Below, in pieces: positions 25,944 through 39,001 of a DNA stretch of 64,000 nt (the stretch's first letter is position 1; every line of letters begins with the position of its first letter). Below the pieces are notes generated by a model. That model did not search any database, was not told where the DNA came from, and was given only the letters and a program-made list of their open reading frames with translations. Both the position numbers and the translations under genes were made by a program. The DNA is from Chrysomallon squamiferum. Taxonomy: Eukaryota; Mollusca; Gastropoda; Neomphalida; Peltospiridae. The stretch lies in assembly GCA_012295275.1 (NCBI GenBank), contig CM022672.1:23113476-23177475 (forward strand), in the 5' to 3' direction.

Positions 25944-26015
25944 ATGTATGTATGGTATGTATGTATGTATGTATGTCTGTATGTATGTAAAGAATACATA
26001 TATATATATATATAT
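25911..26015. repeat. compound (TA)n-(TATG)n-(TA)n microsatellite
   Basis: TA array, TATG array with small interruptions, then a second short TA array. Confidence 0.95.
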
Positions 26016-27605
26016 TCATATCACACACACATGATTGTTTTCCTCCATTATATATACACAAACATACAAACACGACACACACACATAAATATATAAAGTA
26101 ATTAGTGGGATTTTGATATTTTAAAAAGGAAAAAAAAAAAAAATAAAAAAAGAAAAACAAAATTAGAAAAAATTAAAAAGAGAAACAAAACCCATCCACA
26201 TTCCCCCTCAAAAAACCCAATAATTACACAGCAAGAAAAGTAAATATAAAAAAAACACTGCATCCCCCCACATCTCCTGGAAGAAAGAAAGGAAAAGAAC
26301 TGGACAAAAAAAAAAAAAAAAAAACAAAATTATTATAAATATAGCAAAAGTTACAAAAATGAAAACATAAACATAAAACAAAACATACATTAAAAAACTG
26401 TATTTTATCGATCATGGATTTTATATTGGAAGCTGGAGGAAGAAGAATGTACAGGTCTTCACCGGAAGTTGTTGGTTCGCGCTTTATTTGGTTACGCAAC
26501 ACAAAGCAGACGACAGTTACTTCTTGTCAGCGACATCTGCGTTGTCGTCTGAAATTTCATACTGATTGTGTTGATGTTTGCAGGAAAATTCCTTAAATTG
26601 TCGCAGTGACAGCAGAACAAACACGTCGTAATAGCTTAACTCCGTCAAACATCTGTAAACAGGGTTCGAAAACGCAAAGACCAATCGTGGTCCTGGGTCC
26701 TAAATTGTGACAAACATGGCGCTAATGCTGAACAAGCAGTTGTGTCGGCAAGGAATGCATTGGAATAGAAACAAAACAGTTAAAGCAAATAATTACAGGC
26801 ACACCTTTCGCTAATATCTCGAATACAGTATTTCCTTGTGTTTCTAAGTTCAAATGTACGAAATAAGAATTCCGAACATATTGGTAATTATATTACTAAG
26901 TCCTGAGTTCTTATTTGGAACTGTTATTAAGAGCGATGTGTAGTAAACGTTTCTTTATCATAATTATTTTGTTTTAATATTGTCAGTATTAAATTTTGAA
27001 TATTGGAAGCTATGTAAGTAATTTAACCTGTAATTATTTTTAATATTAGTAATTGGAATTGTGACAAAAAATCGAATGATAAAAGAACAATAATATTTTA
27101 TTTTTGATATTGGTAAACATTTGAAATTGTTTTTCAACGACGAAAGCGAATGTGTCTTGAATTTCATTATTACATAACGAGATATTTGACACTTAAAAGC
27201 CGTTTCTTCAAAATACGTTCTAAAATGTCGCTAAATAAACCCTTATTCACTGGCTATCCGGGCAAACAAAGGAACATATGGCGTTAAAAAAGATACGGAT
27301 AAAAACAAAACAAAATATACGATGGACATTTGACCATCACGGTCTGTGAAAAGGATACTAGTGCCAAGGAGATGTCAACTGACCATCTGTCCAGTACTTC
27401 GGACAGAAACAATTAGGAACGTGTCAGTGAAGTGAATCGGATATCAGAGTTTCATTAAACAAATTTTACAATCTTAATGCCTCATTGATTTCGTTGATAA
27501 GTTTTTAATGACACATGATTAAATTATAACGTGTTGGTAATTATGTATGGTACACTTTTACAAGTAAAGAAATGAACACTAAAGGGAAAATTTTGAAAAA
27601 GTAAT

Positions 27606-27767
<162 letters not shown>

Positions 27768-30700
27768 ACGTTAAGGTTTTGAAGAAAGTCTAACAAAGTT
27801 TGAAATCAGTGAACCTATAACAACTATGTATATATATACACTTGGAGGAAATATATCATGTTTTTTTTTTAGGCTATTGCACTCCAGCTGTAGTATTAGA
27901 ATTTTATTACCACAGGTGCATATACAGCTTTTAGTTTTGGCTTTGAATTGGAAAATCTTTGGAAATGTTTAGACGAGAATTTGATTCTTAGTGCAAATAT
28001 ATCTATATGAAATTTTCTCATACAAAAGAAGAAAAATAAGAAATGCAAAGGGTTTATGTGTCTGATATAAAATAATATATAAAAAAAACCGCATATAATG
28101 GTTGTGCATCGCGGAAAAAGATAAGCAATATATAAAACATTTTATTAATCTCTCCAAACAAATAAATTTTATATATATATATAGATATGTTTTCAGTGCA
28201 GAAACATATATTTCAGGTATAAATTTGAAGGTATATCAGAATATGTAATAAATGTGAAAACTATGTACATCGGTTCTATAAAAATTAATCAATTTATCAT
28301 TTTTCTTCATAGTTCGCACGGGAGGAACTCAATGGGTGTCAAACCATTGTGTAGAAACTTCGGCATCTTTTCAAAATATTCTTACGCCTAATTGTCGAGG
28401 TAGCTTTTGTGCTGCTGGTATCGTAAAAAATCTATTATTATTGAAGAATATGTGCTGTACTCGGCCAACACCTATTTTAAATGATTAATAAAAAGTTAAT
28501 AGCAAAATCAGATACGGAGATTAACGAACACATAACGACAGACATCACTGATGCTTGCTTGGTGTGATAATGTGTGATAATAAAAAAAGATGAAAAATAA
28601 TTTTTTTACGTCCAAACAATTTTGTGGAAGGTGTTTATGAACTTCCAAGATGGTTTAGCATTAGTGAAACTCTGTTGTAGACATTTTCAAGAACGTTGGG
28701 GGAAAAAAAAGGTAGAAGCAAAAAAAAAAAAAAAAAAAAGCTACATAATTATCGGTTTTAGAAGGCATATAACGTGATGTGATAAAAACTTAAGAAATTC
28801 CTGTTAACGAATAGCTTTTACTGACTTGCTGTCAAAAACTATTACGAGTCTTCAGTTCGTTTGCAATTTTAAACAAAAACAAAATGTTGATGAAGAAGAA
28901 AAAAAAAAAAAAAAAAGAAATATTAATCTCGAAAAACGTAAGCAGAAGTGTGAATGGAAGAACAAAGAAAAATTAGACTCAGTAAACAGTAAAGAAAGAA
29001 GAAGAAATAAAAGAGGAAGTTTAATAAAATCGGAAAAAGGTAAAGAAATTTTAAAAAAAAAAAAAAAGAAATAAAATGAAATAAGAAAAGAAAGGAAAAG
29101 AAGAAAAAAATAACAACCGGAAAAAAATAAGCAGAATAATAATAAGAAAAAGGTAAAGAAGAATTTCACAATGAGAAACAGGATGAATAAATAACACTAA
29201 GTAATCCGGGAAGAAGAAAACAGCAGCTTTCAGTAAGTTATCAGTTTGGCAGGTTTTTGCAGGATGAAGAGTTCAAACTGCTTTCAGAGGTTTTGGCAGA
29301 CATTTTCAGAATGTCTGAATCGCATGTGGGTGTTCGCATGTTCATATTTCATGCGTTTTATTCTCACTGTAAATGAAACGAACGCGAAAAGAGCAGCATT
29401 GGTAAACTTAATTAATGTCAGATGAAAACCGCCAATACGAAATATATTCAAGAAATAATTACTGCAATTAAAACTGGTGAAGTGAGAAATTTCTTTAAAA
29501 AGAATAAAACCTTTGCATGAATTTCAATGTGTATTTGAAATCATTTCGAAAAACACCAAGAAAATTCCAAACAACAGCAACAGTAACAACAACACCAACA
29601 CCAACAGGCAACAGATAAAAACCATTTATACTCCACCGTCGTGTTTTCTGTCATCTCACTTTTTTTTTATAGCTTCTATGCAATGATGTTATTGTTACAA
29701 TAATTAGAATTAACACGGAGTCCTGACTTCGTATTTAATGACTTGCAAATATTGTAGTTTATTTTTACAAAAACCAGTTTGAAACTATAAAAGAAGTGAA
29801 TTAAGGTAGATGGAGGTCAGAATATTGTAACAAGCATACTATATTGTTAGGGGGTGTCAAAGACATATTTACGCTATACATACAGGAGATTGTACAAACA
29901 CTGAATACATATTTACAATGTACACTTCAGCTTATTTACCGTTCACACCTTATGACAACCTGTCAAGGATGAAGTCACACTGTAATGTCGTTCCCTAACT
30001 TTATCACACTATAGAAGAAAGTTGTATTTTGAAACGAAAAAGAAAGAGACAGAGTAGCTGGGTAGTTACAGCGTTGTTGGGTCCTTTCACACCAGTTCAC
30101 CTGTTTCACTGTTTCTTGTTCCAGAGGTTTTTTTATATGAATAATGTAATCAAAAGGCCGGGCTGAGATAAATAAACACCAGTAGATAAAAATAAGATAT
30201 ATATGTAAACATTTCTAAAGATAATTATGTTAAAAAAAAAAAAAAAAATAAAAAAATAAAAATAAAAATAAAAATGAAACAAAATATGACGAAACACTAT
30301 CTTGAGAGAAAAATATTTACTTTAAAAACAACCCCCGAAATAAATAAATAAATAAATTTAAAATATTTTCAGAAATAAATTAAAAGGACAATAATTCAGT
30401 CATTCTGTCCAGTTTTCATACCGGCTTCCAGTTAAAGCTATTGACAGATACCTTTCTATTAGTAAAACTATTACAACTGCATGCTGATAAATTGATTAGA
30501 AAACTTCATTAGTCATTGTTAGACCACATTTAAACATGTAACAATTTCATCCATTGATTTTATAAACATTCTAAAATATTCATATTGTAAGTGATGTATT
30601 CAAACATTCTTGTTTGATGTATCGATTCTAAAATCAATATACGACCATTGAAACATAACAGTTATAGTATATGTGTTATGATAATTTTCCCGATTTCTGT

Positions 30701-32198
30701 GCTTATTGACGAATGATGGAAGTTATCATTGAGATATAAGTCTAGTGTTACTGATAGTAAATACAGACAGTAAAACAATTCATTTCTTACAGTATTAATC
30801 TATTTAGATATAATTATAATAAAAACTAGCAGCACTAAGAAAGTTAAAACAGCATTTCTCTCAACATTGTATTTATTTGAAACATGAAAATCCTGTTTTT
30901 TTTAATCGTAAAGACTGTATACTTTATCATTACTTAAATAACAAGTTTTTACAAACAAACTTCACCATAAACGGCTACTATTTATCTACAGTAAGCCGGA
31001 AATGAAAATCCAAAATGACTGGAAGAATTTGTTTTATCTGAGGTGAGTTATGGTGAAAAAAGTTTTTAAACCCTCCCCCTCTAAAGAGAATACTGCAACT
31101 TATTTTTAACTATATCATCTTTATCTGAATTTTACTGCATTCAACTTGTTTTTTTTACCAAGTAAAAGCTGCCAACAAAATTTAAACAAAAGATATCTTC
31201 AAAACTTGTGTAGATAATGTCTGCTTTCTGATAGAAGCTTTTAAAAGAAAGTGGATGTATTCTTTAAAACTATTTATTTCAAAAAGAAAAAAAATCCTTG
31301 AGAAAATGTTTTAAACAGAAATATTTGTAAAAGACGAGTACATGCTTCAGAAGAAGGCATTAGAGATATACTGGCTTATATTTACATAGCAGACAATGAC
31401 CAGTCCAGACTTTTCTGTTTTTTTGTATCACATATTGACCTTTCTCAAACAACTGTCTGTATGTCTATTGTGGCAATCATATACATCTATTATTCTGGAG
31501 GTCTGGCATTAGTCGCCTTATTGAAGTTTAATCTTTACCCTTTGGCATGAAGTCTGTTAAAGGGCCGGCAACAAAAACAACACTGATTAATAAATAAACC
31601 AGAAGGTCAAAAGTCGTGTGTGAGTCTCATTCTAATTGCAAGATTCAGCAGAAGAGAAAGTGAAAGTTTATACTTACCGCTTAATTCATTGAAATAATGA
31701 GGTCTTATTTTTTAAACTGAAAAATGTCTTTTGTTCTTTATTTGCATTCCGATATAAAAGGTCAAAGAGCGCTGAGTACGTTTCATTGAAAGACCATTTC
31801 TAAACGCTAACTAATTTCCTCGTGCTGCTAAGAAAGCCGAGTTGTGCTTATAAAAGGAATAAGGGCTAACGCTGCAGGTGCCCTTGCTAAACACCATTGT
31901 TTGACGGTCTAGAGAACACCGGGGGTTAAAAATCGCCAAGCGGTTAACAATATCACCCGATATGTAGTGCGTTATAGTTCTGAGTGAAGTTGCAAACAAT
32001 CACCATGAGGCTCAATTTCTGATTCTTGTTCTCTCTCTCTCTATTGTTGTTTGAATCTGTTTGTCGGTGTACGAGGAAATATCACACGAAATATCAATCT
32101 GAATATACGAGGAAATATCAAGTCTGATTCTCCACTTAAAATATGTTTTTAACTACAAAGAATAAATGGCAGATTTGGTTTGCCCCTTAAGCAGATTG

Positions 32199-32308
32199 GG
32201 ATACAACAATATAATACAATAACACTTGTGTTTATTGACAATGTAAGCTATTGGAGTATAATAATATAATACAATAACGTCTGTATTTATTGACAATATA
32301 GCTATTTA
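32199..32308. repeat. two-copy tandem duplication, 55-bp period
   Basis: The block with ATAATACAATAAC and TTTATTGACAAT recurs after 55 bases with a few substitutions. A smaller duplication of TACGAGGAAATATCA (36-base period) lies just upstream at 32070-32120. Confidence 0.85.
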
Positions 32309-32898
32309 TTTAATGAAATGACCGAGAAGTGAATAAGTGAAGAGCTAAATGAGATTATTGTACTGAACTTTTACGTTCTTATTTCTGACCATGTTATTTC
32401 ATTCTTTGTAGTCGGTCACGCGTGAAAAGAAATACAAAACAAACGAACGAAAAATGTTAAGAATTAGAACAAAAAACCTTTCTTAAAAAGTAGGAAAAAA
32501 AAAAAAAAGAAGATAAAAGAATACCCAAAATACAACTTAAGGTATTTATTTATTCATCTGTTCACCCGTCAAGGATTATCCTGAAACAACTGTAAAAACA
32601 AAAATCAAAATGAAAGGAAGACTATTTGATCAAAGTCGTGAATTATTTGTGTATAAAGGGATACTAGGTGTAAACATACACGTTGTAGATATATTATTTT
32701 TAGTAATGATACTTTGAAAGAGAAATTTTCTTGCTACGTTTAGTTACTCTCGATGATTAGTAAGAGAACAGAATTGAAAACACACAATTTTCTTTGATAC
32801 ATCAGCTGTACTGTGTTGTCTGGAACGAGGAGACAAAGGGACGCACGGAAAATTTGTGCAGTGAACGCTCTAATTATATACTTCATTCTACTTTTGTT

Positions 32899-33118
32899 CT
32901 TTATCCGAATACTTATTGCTTCTTTAAATATCCAAATACTGCATCTTTTCATATTTATCCAAATATTATATATTTTTTTTTTTTTATTCGAATACTTATC
33001 TCTTTTTTAACCGAATGGTGTCTTTGTTTTAATTTTTATCTGAATACAGTATCTTTTTTTTTTTTATTTCGAATACTTTATCTCTTTTTCATCCGAATAG
33101 TGTATCTTTTCTTCGACT
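32899..33118. repeat. degenerate minisatellite with TATCCGAATACT-type units
   Basis: About eight units of roughly 23-37 bases, each with a core close to ATCCGAATACTTTATCT followed by a T-rich spacer of varying length (cores near 32901, 32927, 32952, 32987, 33010, 33039, 33070 and 33094). The plus-strand frames over it repeat YPNT and Phe-rich peptides and are translations of the repeat. Confidence 0.8.
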
Positions 33119-34632
33119 TACTTTTTTTCTTTCTTTTTATCTTATCGTATTTCTTTAACTAGAAGAGTTTGATTTGTAAAAGATAAATTACAACTTAAAC
33201 GCACATCTGACGTCCAGTTCGACTGATCGATCTTGACATAATGATGTCGTGTCAGTGTTTGCTAAGACAATAAAGTCTTAATATCAGACAGCTGTGTGGA
33301 AACAAAAACACGACAATCAGAACTCGTCTAGTCAAACACTGGGAATTAACTGTAATTCTTGTTCATCCTGAAATGACCTTCTCTCCTACGTGAAAAGAAA
33401 ATCGACAACAAATTATTACAAATATGGAAGAAAAAAAAGAAGTGTTTTTTTTTGAAAAATGAAAAAAAAAAAAAAAAAAAAAAAAAAATTCAAAATATCG
33501 AAATCCCACATAGTTATAGAAAGCCAAATGACAAACAAAAGATTCATTTTCATGCTTCTCTGCCATCATACGTGGAAAGTGTTGTATTCATAATTATTTT
33601 GAGATATCCTTCTAAAAAATAATACAGATAGAATGAAGACTTAAAAGAATCAAAAACAAAGAAAATAACGAGAAGAAAAGGCGAAAAGCGAACTATTGAA
33701 AATGTTCCTACAGAATGCTTAGATACTGTGAAAGACATTTCATCTCATTTCCTTCTATGCTTTTGAAGAATTCCGGCTTTCAGCGTCTTTCATTCTTTGA
33801 AAATACTCCCATCTTTTTATTAAAGTCATAAAAAATACATATTTTATTTAGATTTTAAAAATAATTCTGTAAAAAATATTAACATTTCTCTTCTGAATTT
33901 TTAAAGATTATCTCTATTTTCTTCTTCGAATTTGTTTATGTATTATCATTTAAAAAAAAAAAAAATCTCTAAAACATACCATCATCATTCACTTGTAAGT
34001 AATCTTTTCTTAAAATACCATTAGTTTTGTTCAGAATTGTTTAAAAATGTCACAATTTTTCACTCGTCGTTTCTTAAAATAACAGCACATCTCTTTTGAA
34101 TTTTCTCTTTTCGTTAGTTCAGGTGTTTTTTTTCTTTTTAAATGTTGTGGAAAAACACAAGAACAGTCAGACTGAATCATGTGTCATTTGGCACGGAACA
34201 CAAACGTGCATAATGGCTGATGTAAACTAGCAGAAATTTACGTTTCTTGTTAAGTGGGTGACGATTTCTTACCCTCACATGTACTGAATGTAAGTTCACA
34301 TGTTCAGAATTATATTTTTATATTTTTTTTTTTAAAACAGACGAGCAAACAAAAATAAAAGCACTTGGAAAAAAAAAAAAAAAAAAAAAAAAGAACAAAC
34401 GTACACAAAATAATTACAGACACAAACAACTGCAGGCACAATTTTCGTAGTTCAGTCGTACTTACGTACTCAGATTACATTCACATATATAATAATACAT
34501 ACATATATGCAAACATACATAAAACATACATAAATACATTCTTAAAACATACGTGTATTAACAGTTAAATATATAGTTAGATGTATGAATATATAAAAAA
34601 AAAAAAAAAACACATGAAAACAAACAAGCACA

Positions 34633-34634
<2 letters not shown>

Positions 34635-34669
<35 letters not shown>

Positions 34670-34731
34670 CCTCTCCTCCTCCCTCTCTCTCTCTCCCTCT
34701 CCTCTCCTCTCTCTCTCCCCCTTTCTCTCTT

Positions 34732-34830
<99 letters not shown>

Positions 34831-34852
34831 CTCACACACACACACACACACA
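34635..34852. repeat. long compound (CT)n-(CA)n tract
   Basis: A nearly pure pyrimidine tract of about 190 bases, with CCTCCC-type interruptions in its first half and perfect CT units in the second, followed by a short CA array. The Arg/Glu and Ser/Leu frames over it are artefacts. Confidence 0.95.
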
Positions 34853-35159
34853 AAAGAAATTTTCATGCATACAGCTTATATGAATTCTGAATACAAGAAC
34901 ATTCCTTATTTATGTCTTTCATATTTATCTAACGAACATTAAGTACAGTCAGACAAAGCTACAAAAACAACATCCCTAAATCAAAAGGAAACTATTATTA
35001 TTGTTAATAACAACACTGTAATGACTATTTGCAAAACATGTATCCCGGGCAACAAATACACAGTAGGAATTCAATCCTATTTTCTTAACAACAAGTTCGA
35101 GTACGGAAACATCAGACGTTGATCCCACAGCGCGAGGCTCGGGTCGAAGTAAACGCATG

Positions 35160-35250
35160 CACCAATCAAAACGAAGAACACGTGTAGCCGTGCAGTTCTG
35201 ATATAATCGCTATGCTCCCCTCCCGCGGGGTGAGTGGGAGGTACGATAGT
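35160..35250 (+). promoter_or_regulatory. GC-richer patch with CCAAT box, E-box and donor-like site
   Basis: ACCAATCA at 35161-35168, an ACACGTGT E-box near 35178-35185, and a GC-rich stretch CTCCCGCGGGG running into |GTGAGT at 35230 on the plus strand. The arrangement resembles a promoter with a short first exon, but no downstream exon is recognised, so it may be chance. Confidence 0.2.
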
Positions 35251-35984
35251 CTTTCAAAGAAAAGAAAAGTATAGTTTACAAAGTGATGTTTATAAAACAT
35301 ACGAGGTTTAATTATAGCGAGAGAAGCTAGGGTTAGTTGTAGTATAAAAGTGAGAGTGGTTTTCAGGATAACATTCTCATCTAACGAAAATGCATTTTTG
35401 CTTTGAAGGAGGTATAATTAAATAAATGAAATCGCAACAACAACAACAATAATAATAAAATGCCCGTAATTGTTCATATAAATATTTATAAGGCATCAAA
35501 ATCTTTAAATACCATTGTCAACAGCAGCCGAAGTAATAACAAAATAATAACATGATAATACCTTTAAAACATAATCTGTTAGTTAAATAAAATATCTAAT
35601 GCAGTTAGTCTGAAAAAAAAGAAATGTATATGTCTATACTGTTTTGTTTCGACAGAACAGTCTTAGAATTACCAGTCTGTTAGAACGCCTGGTTAAACAA
35701 ACCACCGCCACAAGACCTGAAGATACACAAATTAAATGTAATCAGTGACTGTTTTCTTCTCTTGTCTTATCTCTCAACTTTCACTAGCACAGACTTCTCG
35801 TGGGCGTGCATGACAAACGTACTTGAATAATTAGTACACTTTTAAAATGGTTTATTAAAGACTTAGCTTTTGGTGTAGGCACCTTCCAACGAATGTAATT
35901 TGTGATGGCGGCAGGTTTAAGATTACAGAGGAACAAGCAAACTGAGGATAGGCTGTAGAATAGGTTGGGTTATGACGCAAGTGT

Positions 35985-36222
35985 CATGGTTGATTGATCA
36001 GACGGTCTGTCCTGTTTGCTTGCCCAATGAACAGTTTCCAGTTACAGCCAGTGATATTTAACTGGTTTACAAAAGACTGAAAAAAAAAAACCCATCTTGT
36101 TTGTAAACGAAGAAGTTTAGCCTATTACTTCACTTCTGCATTTCTTCGCTCTTTATCCAAGTAAGTTAAATTAAAGAAACCAATGTGTTCAGTACGTCGT
36201 TAAATAAAACACTTCTTGTTTT
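35985..36222 (+). mobile_element. decayed tRNA-derived SINE, nearly full length
   Basis: Three blocks in the right order match a SINE familiar from mollusc genomes. They are a middle block TTGCCCAATG...TTCCAG...CAGCCAGTG...ACTGGT (36020-36068), a weaker AAACCCATCTTGTTTGTAAA block (near 36090) and the 3' tail AATGTGTTCAGTACGTCGTT followed by AAATAAAAC (36182-36210). The head near 35985 is poorly preserved. Such elements are non-autonomous and move by LINE machinery. The plus orientation is opposite to tincar. Confidence 0.65.
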
Positions 36223-38872
36223 CTTACTTTGCTTTCGGCCGTTGACTTTTTTCTGTTCATTACAGAAGATTGAATCTCCAGCAAAACTAAGCCGTGGCAA
36301 GTGTGACGGCTAACACTTTCAAACAAAACGAATATTTAGTGTTGTTTTGAGTCCCTAGAAGAGATTGCACCTAGTGATTTGAAGCCATTATCTAGTTCTA
36401 CAACATTGCCCCTAGTGTTTTCTTGTGGTGATGGCTGCACCAGATATTCTGTCGTTGTTATACCTCATAAACAATTCGACTGTTAGCTGAGTAACACGTG
36501 TAGATATGTCAATACCAACTACAAAGGGTTGGCGAAAATATAAAGAAAAAAACCCCAACAGCGGTGATTATTTTTGATTCATTATTCTTTTTCTTTTCTT
36601 ATTTCTTTTTTTTTTTTACAAATGAAGATAGTCTTTTTATGCTTTCTGTTATTTGCTATTGTAAACAGAATGAATGAATTATTTTGGTGTTCAGAGGATA
36701 CTTCAAAATGTTTCTGAATATTAATGGTAATTTATGGTTAGAAAAGGTTTTTGTTTCCTGATATAGGCGAAGAAACACACTGTGAGCACACAATGGGTTA
36801 TTATGATACCTGTCGTTATCATCAACATCATCATCATTATAATCATCGTCCATTTTCCTCTCCTAATCATCATTTGTGCTATAAAGGAATAAAAGGAACG
36901 AAATGAAAATAAAACATCTGTGCCAAGCAAAACGAACATATTGTTTCTTGAAACCCGTACATAATCCCGAATTTAGTCCGTTTACTTTCCAAACTCTGAC
37001 TGTTTAGTTTTGTAACAAAAGTTAGAGACATTATTATTCTTAAGATCTCTGCTTTCAGGCACATGTAACCTCTTAACTCCAACGTAAACAACGTCGGCGA
37101 CCTCGAGGCCGTTGTAGAGAGTCTTTTTTGTTGATGTTAGATGCTGTGAGCTGCTACACATATATCTCGTTAATCTTTACACACCGTTTTACAAACAGAC
37201 TAAATATCTCAAAGCAAATTACAACTTTCATTTCTAAGAATCACGACGGAGAACAGTCGATGGGAAATTAGTATCTATTAGTTATGTTTTTTTAAATATC
37301 TAATTTTAATTGCTATACGAAATATAAAATACCTTTTTTTTTTCGATAACAGTGATAAAAATAACATTAATATCATCATACATAATTATAAAGAACTTCA
37401 GCATATTGATCATTACAGATTACTCGTTTTGCTTCTAGTTAATTATTTTTGTGTACCTTTTCATATTTTCTTCTAGTAATGTGTCAATGTTACTTTTGTT
37501 ATAGTCGATTAAAACAACGCAGCCTTGAATCTGTTTCATCCTAAGATACAATTTTAAACTACGAAGTGGGACATCATGTTTGTTAAACATCATTACCATC
37601 TTGTTTAATCTACCTGATTATGGCAAATTGGCATCTGTTTTGTTCAAAATACAATTTTTGAAGACATCCTAATTATTTGCTGAAATCATCTAATATATTC
37701 TTTAATTGAAGACACCTGATTTGCACCTCATGGCGTCTACTTCGTGCGAAAATATCAGCACCTTCTTTTTAACACAGTGCACCTGACTGGCACATTCTGA
37801 CATATGTGTAAAATACACGACATACCAGCAATCCACATCCTTTTGTCTGCATAGAGGTAATCAGTTAGCCTGCACATTCTTGAATCTCCAACATGTTTAC
37901 ACAGATGACACACATGCAAGTTTGACCAATGTCCAGAACGGTTTCCCTCTGGCCGAAATCACTTCCAGAGTTCTTGAAGACTTCTACAACTATTTGACCT
38001 TTGGTAATTGTTTCTAGTGGTCTGTGTGCAGTTCCTGTCACCGCATACAACATCTGTATTGATTTAAGTGTGATGTGGCTCCAAACACGAGTTTCGGTAA
38101 TACATTGATATGCATTGTACAGAATTAATATTCAGTGTTATCTAGTTTTACTTATTTTAAGACAAAAGATTCGCGTGTCTACAAAAATTACACCGTCTAC
38201 TTATAGTTATAATCCATAGAGGCACGAGCGGGTTTTACTTTTTAGGATATCATCGTTATACAAACAAGTTTAATATCTGAAATCTATTAATATAAAAATT
38301 ATTTTGATTTGTTAATCATATAGTTAAAGACAGGTGATTAACTGATTAATTTACTGACTCGACTATCTTTGTGTACAAAAGAGAGGTTGTTTTTTTCAGA
38401 TTATTTTGAGAGAAAAACGGTAGATAAAATAATGTTTATAAAAATTAATAGCCCAGTGATTCTATCGTTTCCTTAATGTTTGTTTTAATTTACTTTAAAT
38501 TTATTGCGTGGGATCTAATTTCAGAATTTAATCCTACTTGATTTGTGTGATGAAATAATATAAAAAAAAATATATAAACATATAAGCTAGAGCAGATTAT
38601 ACACATACACACCCAACCCTCAACAAAACTCACCGACTTAAATAAAAAATAAATAAAATAAAATAAAATAAAAAAAAAAAAAAAACAGAAAGAAAAAAGA
38701 ATGAAAGCTCGTAAAAGTCAAAAGAAGAGAGTAAAGAAGACGTAAAACTGGAGGATGACAAATATGTATTTCTGAATACCAGACCACCGCGGTCGACTAA
38801 CAATAACTGCCATCAGGAAAGTATCATCTAGTAGTGGTGCTGAAGATGTATGATAAGCGAGTGCCTTGTCGT

Positions 38873-39001
38873 AGACGTTCCAATGATGCAACCGTATCCA
38901 GTGACGTCGAGCAAGCAGACGTTCCAGAGATACAAACGTATCCAGTGACTTCAGGCAAGTGGACATTCCAGTGACACAACAGTATCCAGTGACGTCGGAC
39001 A
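38873..39001. repeat. three-unit 44-bp minisatellite carrying CRE-like sites
   Basis: Units start at 38873, 38917 and 38961 with exactly 44-base spacing. Each has GACGTTCCA (or GACATTCCA), then GTATCCAGTGACGTC or GTATCCAGTGACTTC. TGACGTC is a CREB/ATF-type core and is intact in two of the three units. The unit length is not a multiple of three, so coding is unlikely. Confidence 0.85.

Noticed and set aside
37865-38053. 62-codon minus frame containing SDFGQRETVLDIGQT
   Set aside because: Looks somewhat protein-like, but I cannot link it to any family or to splice sites; too short to call.
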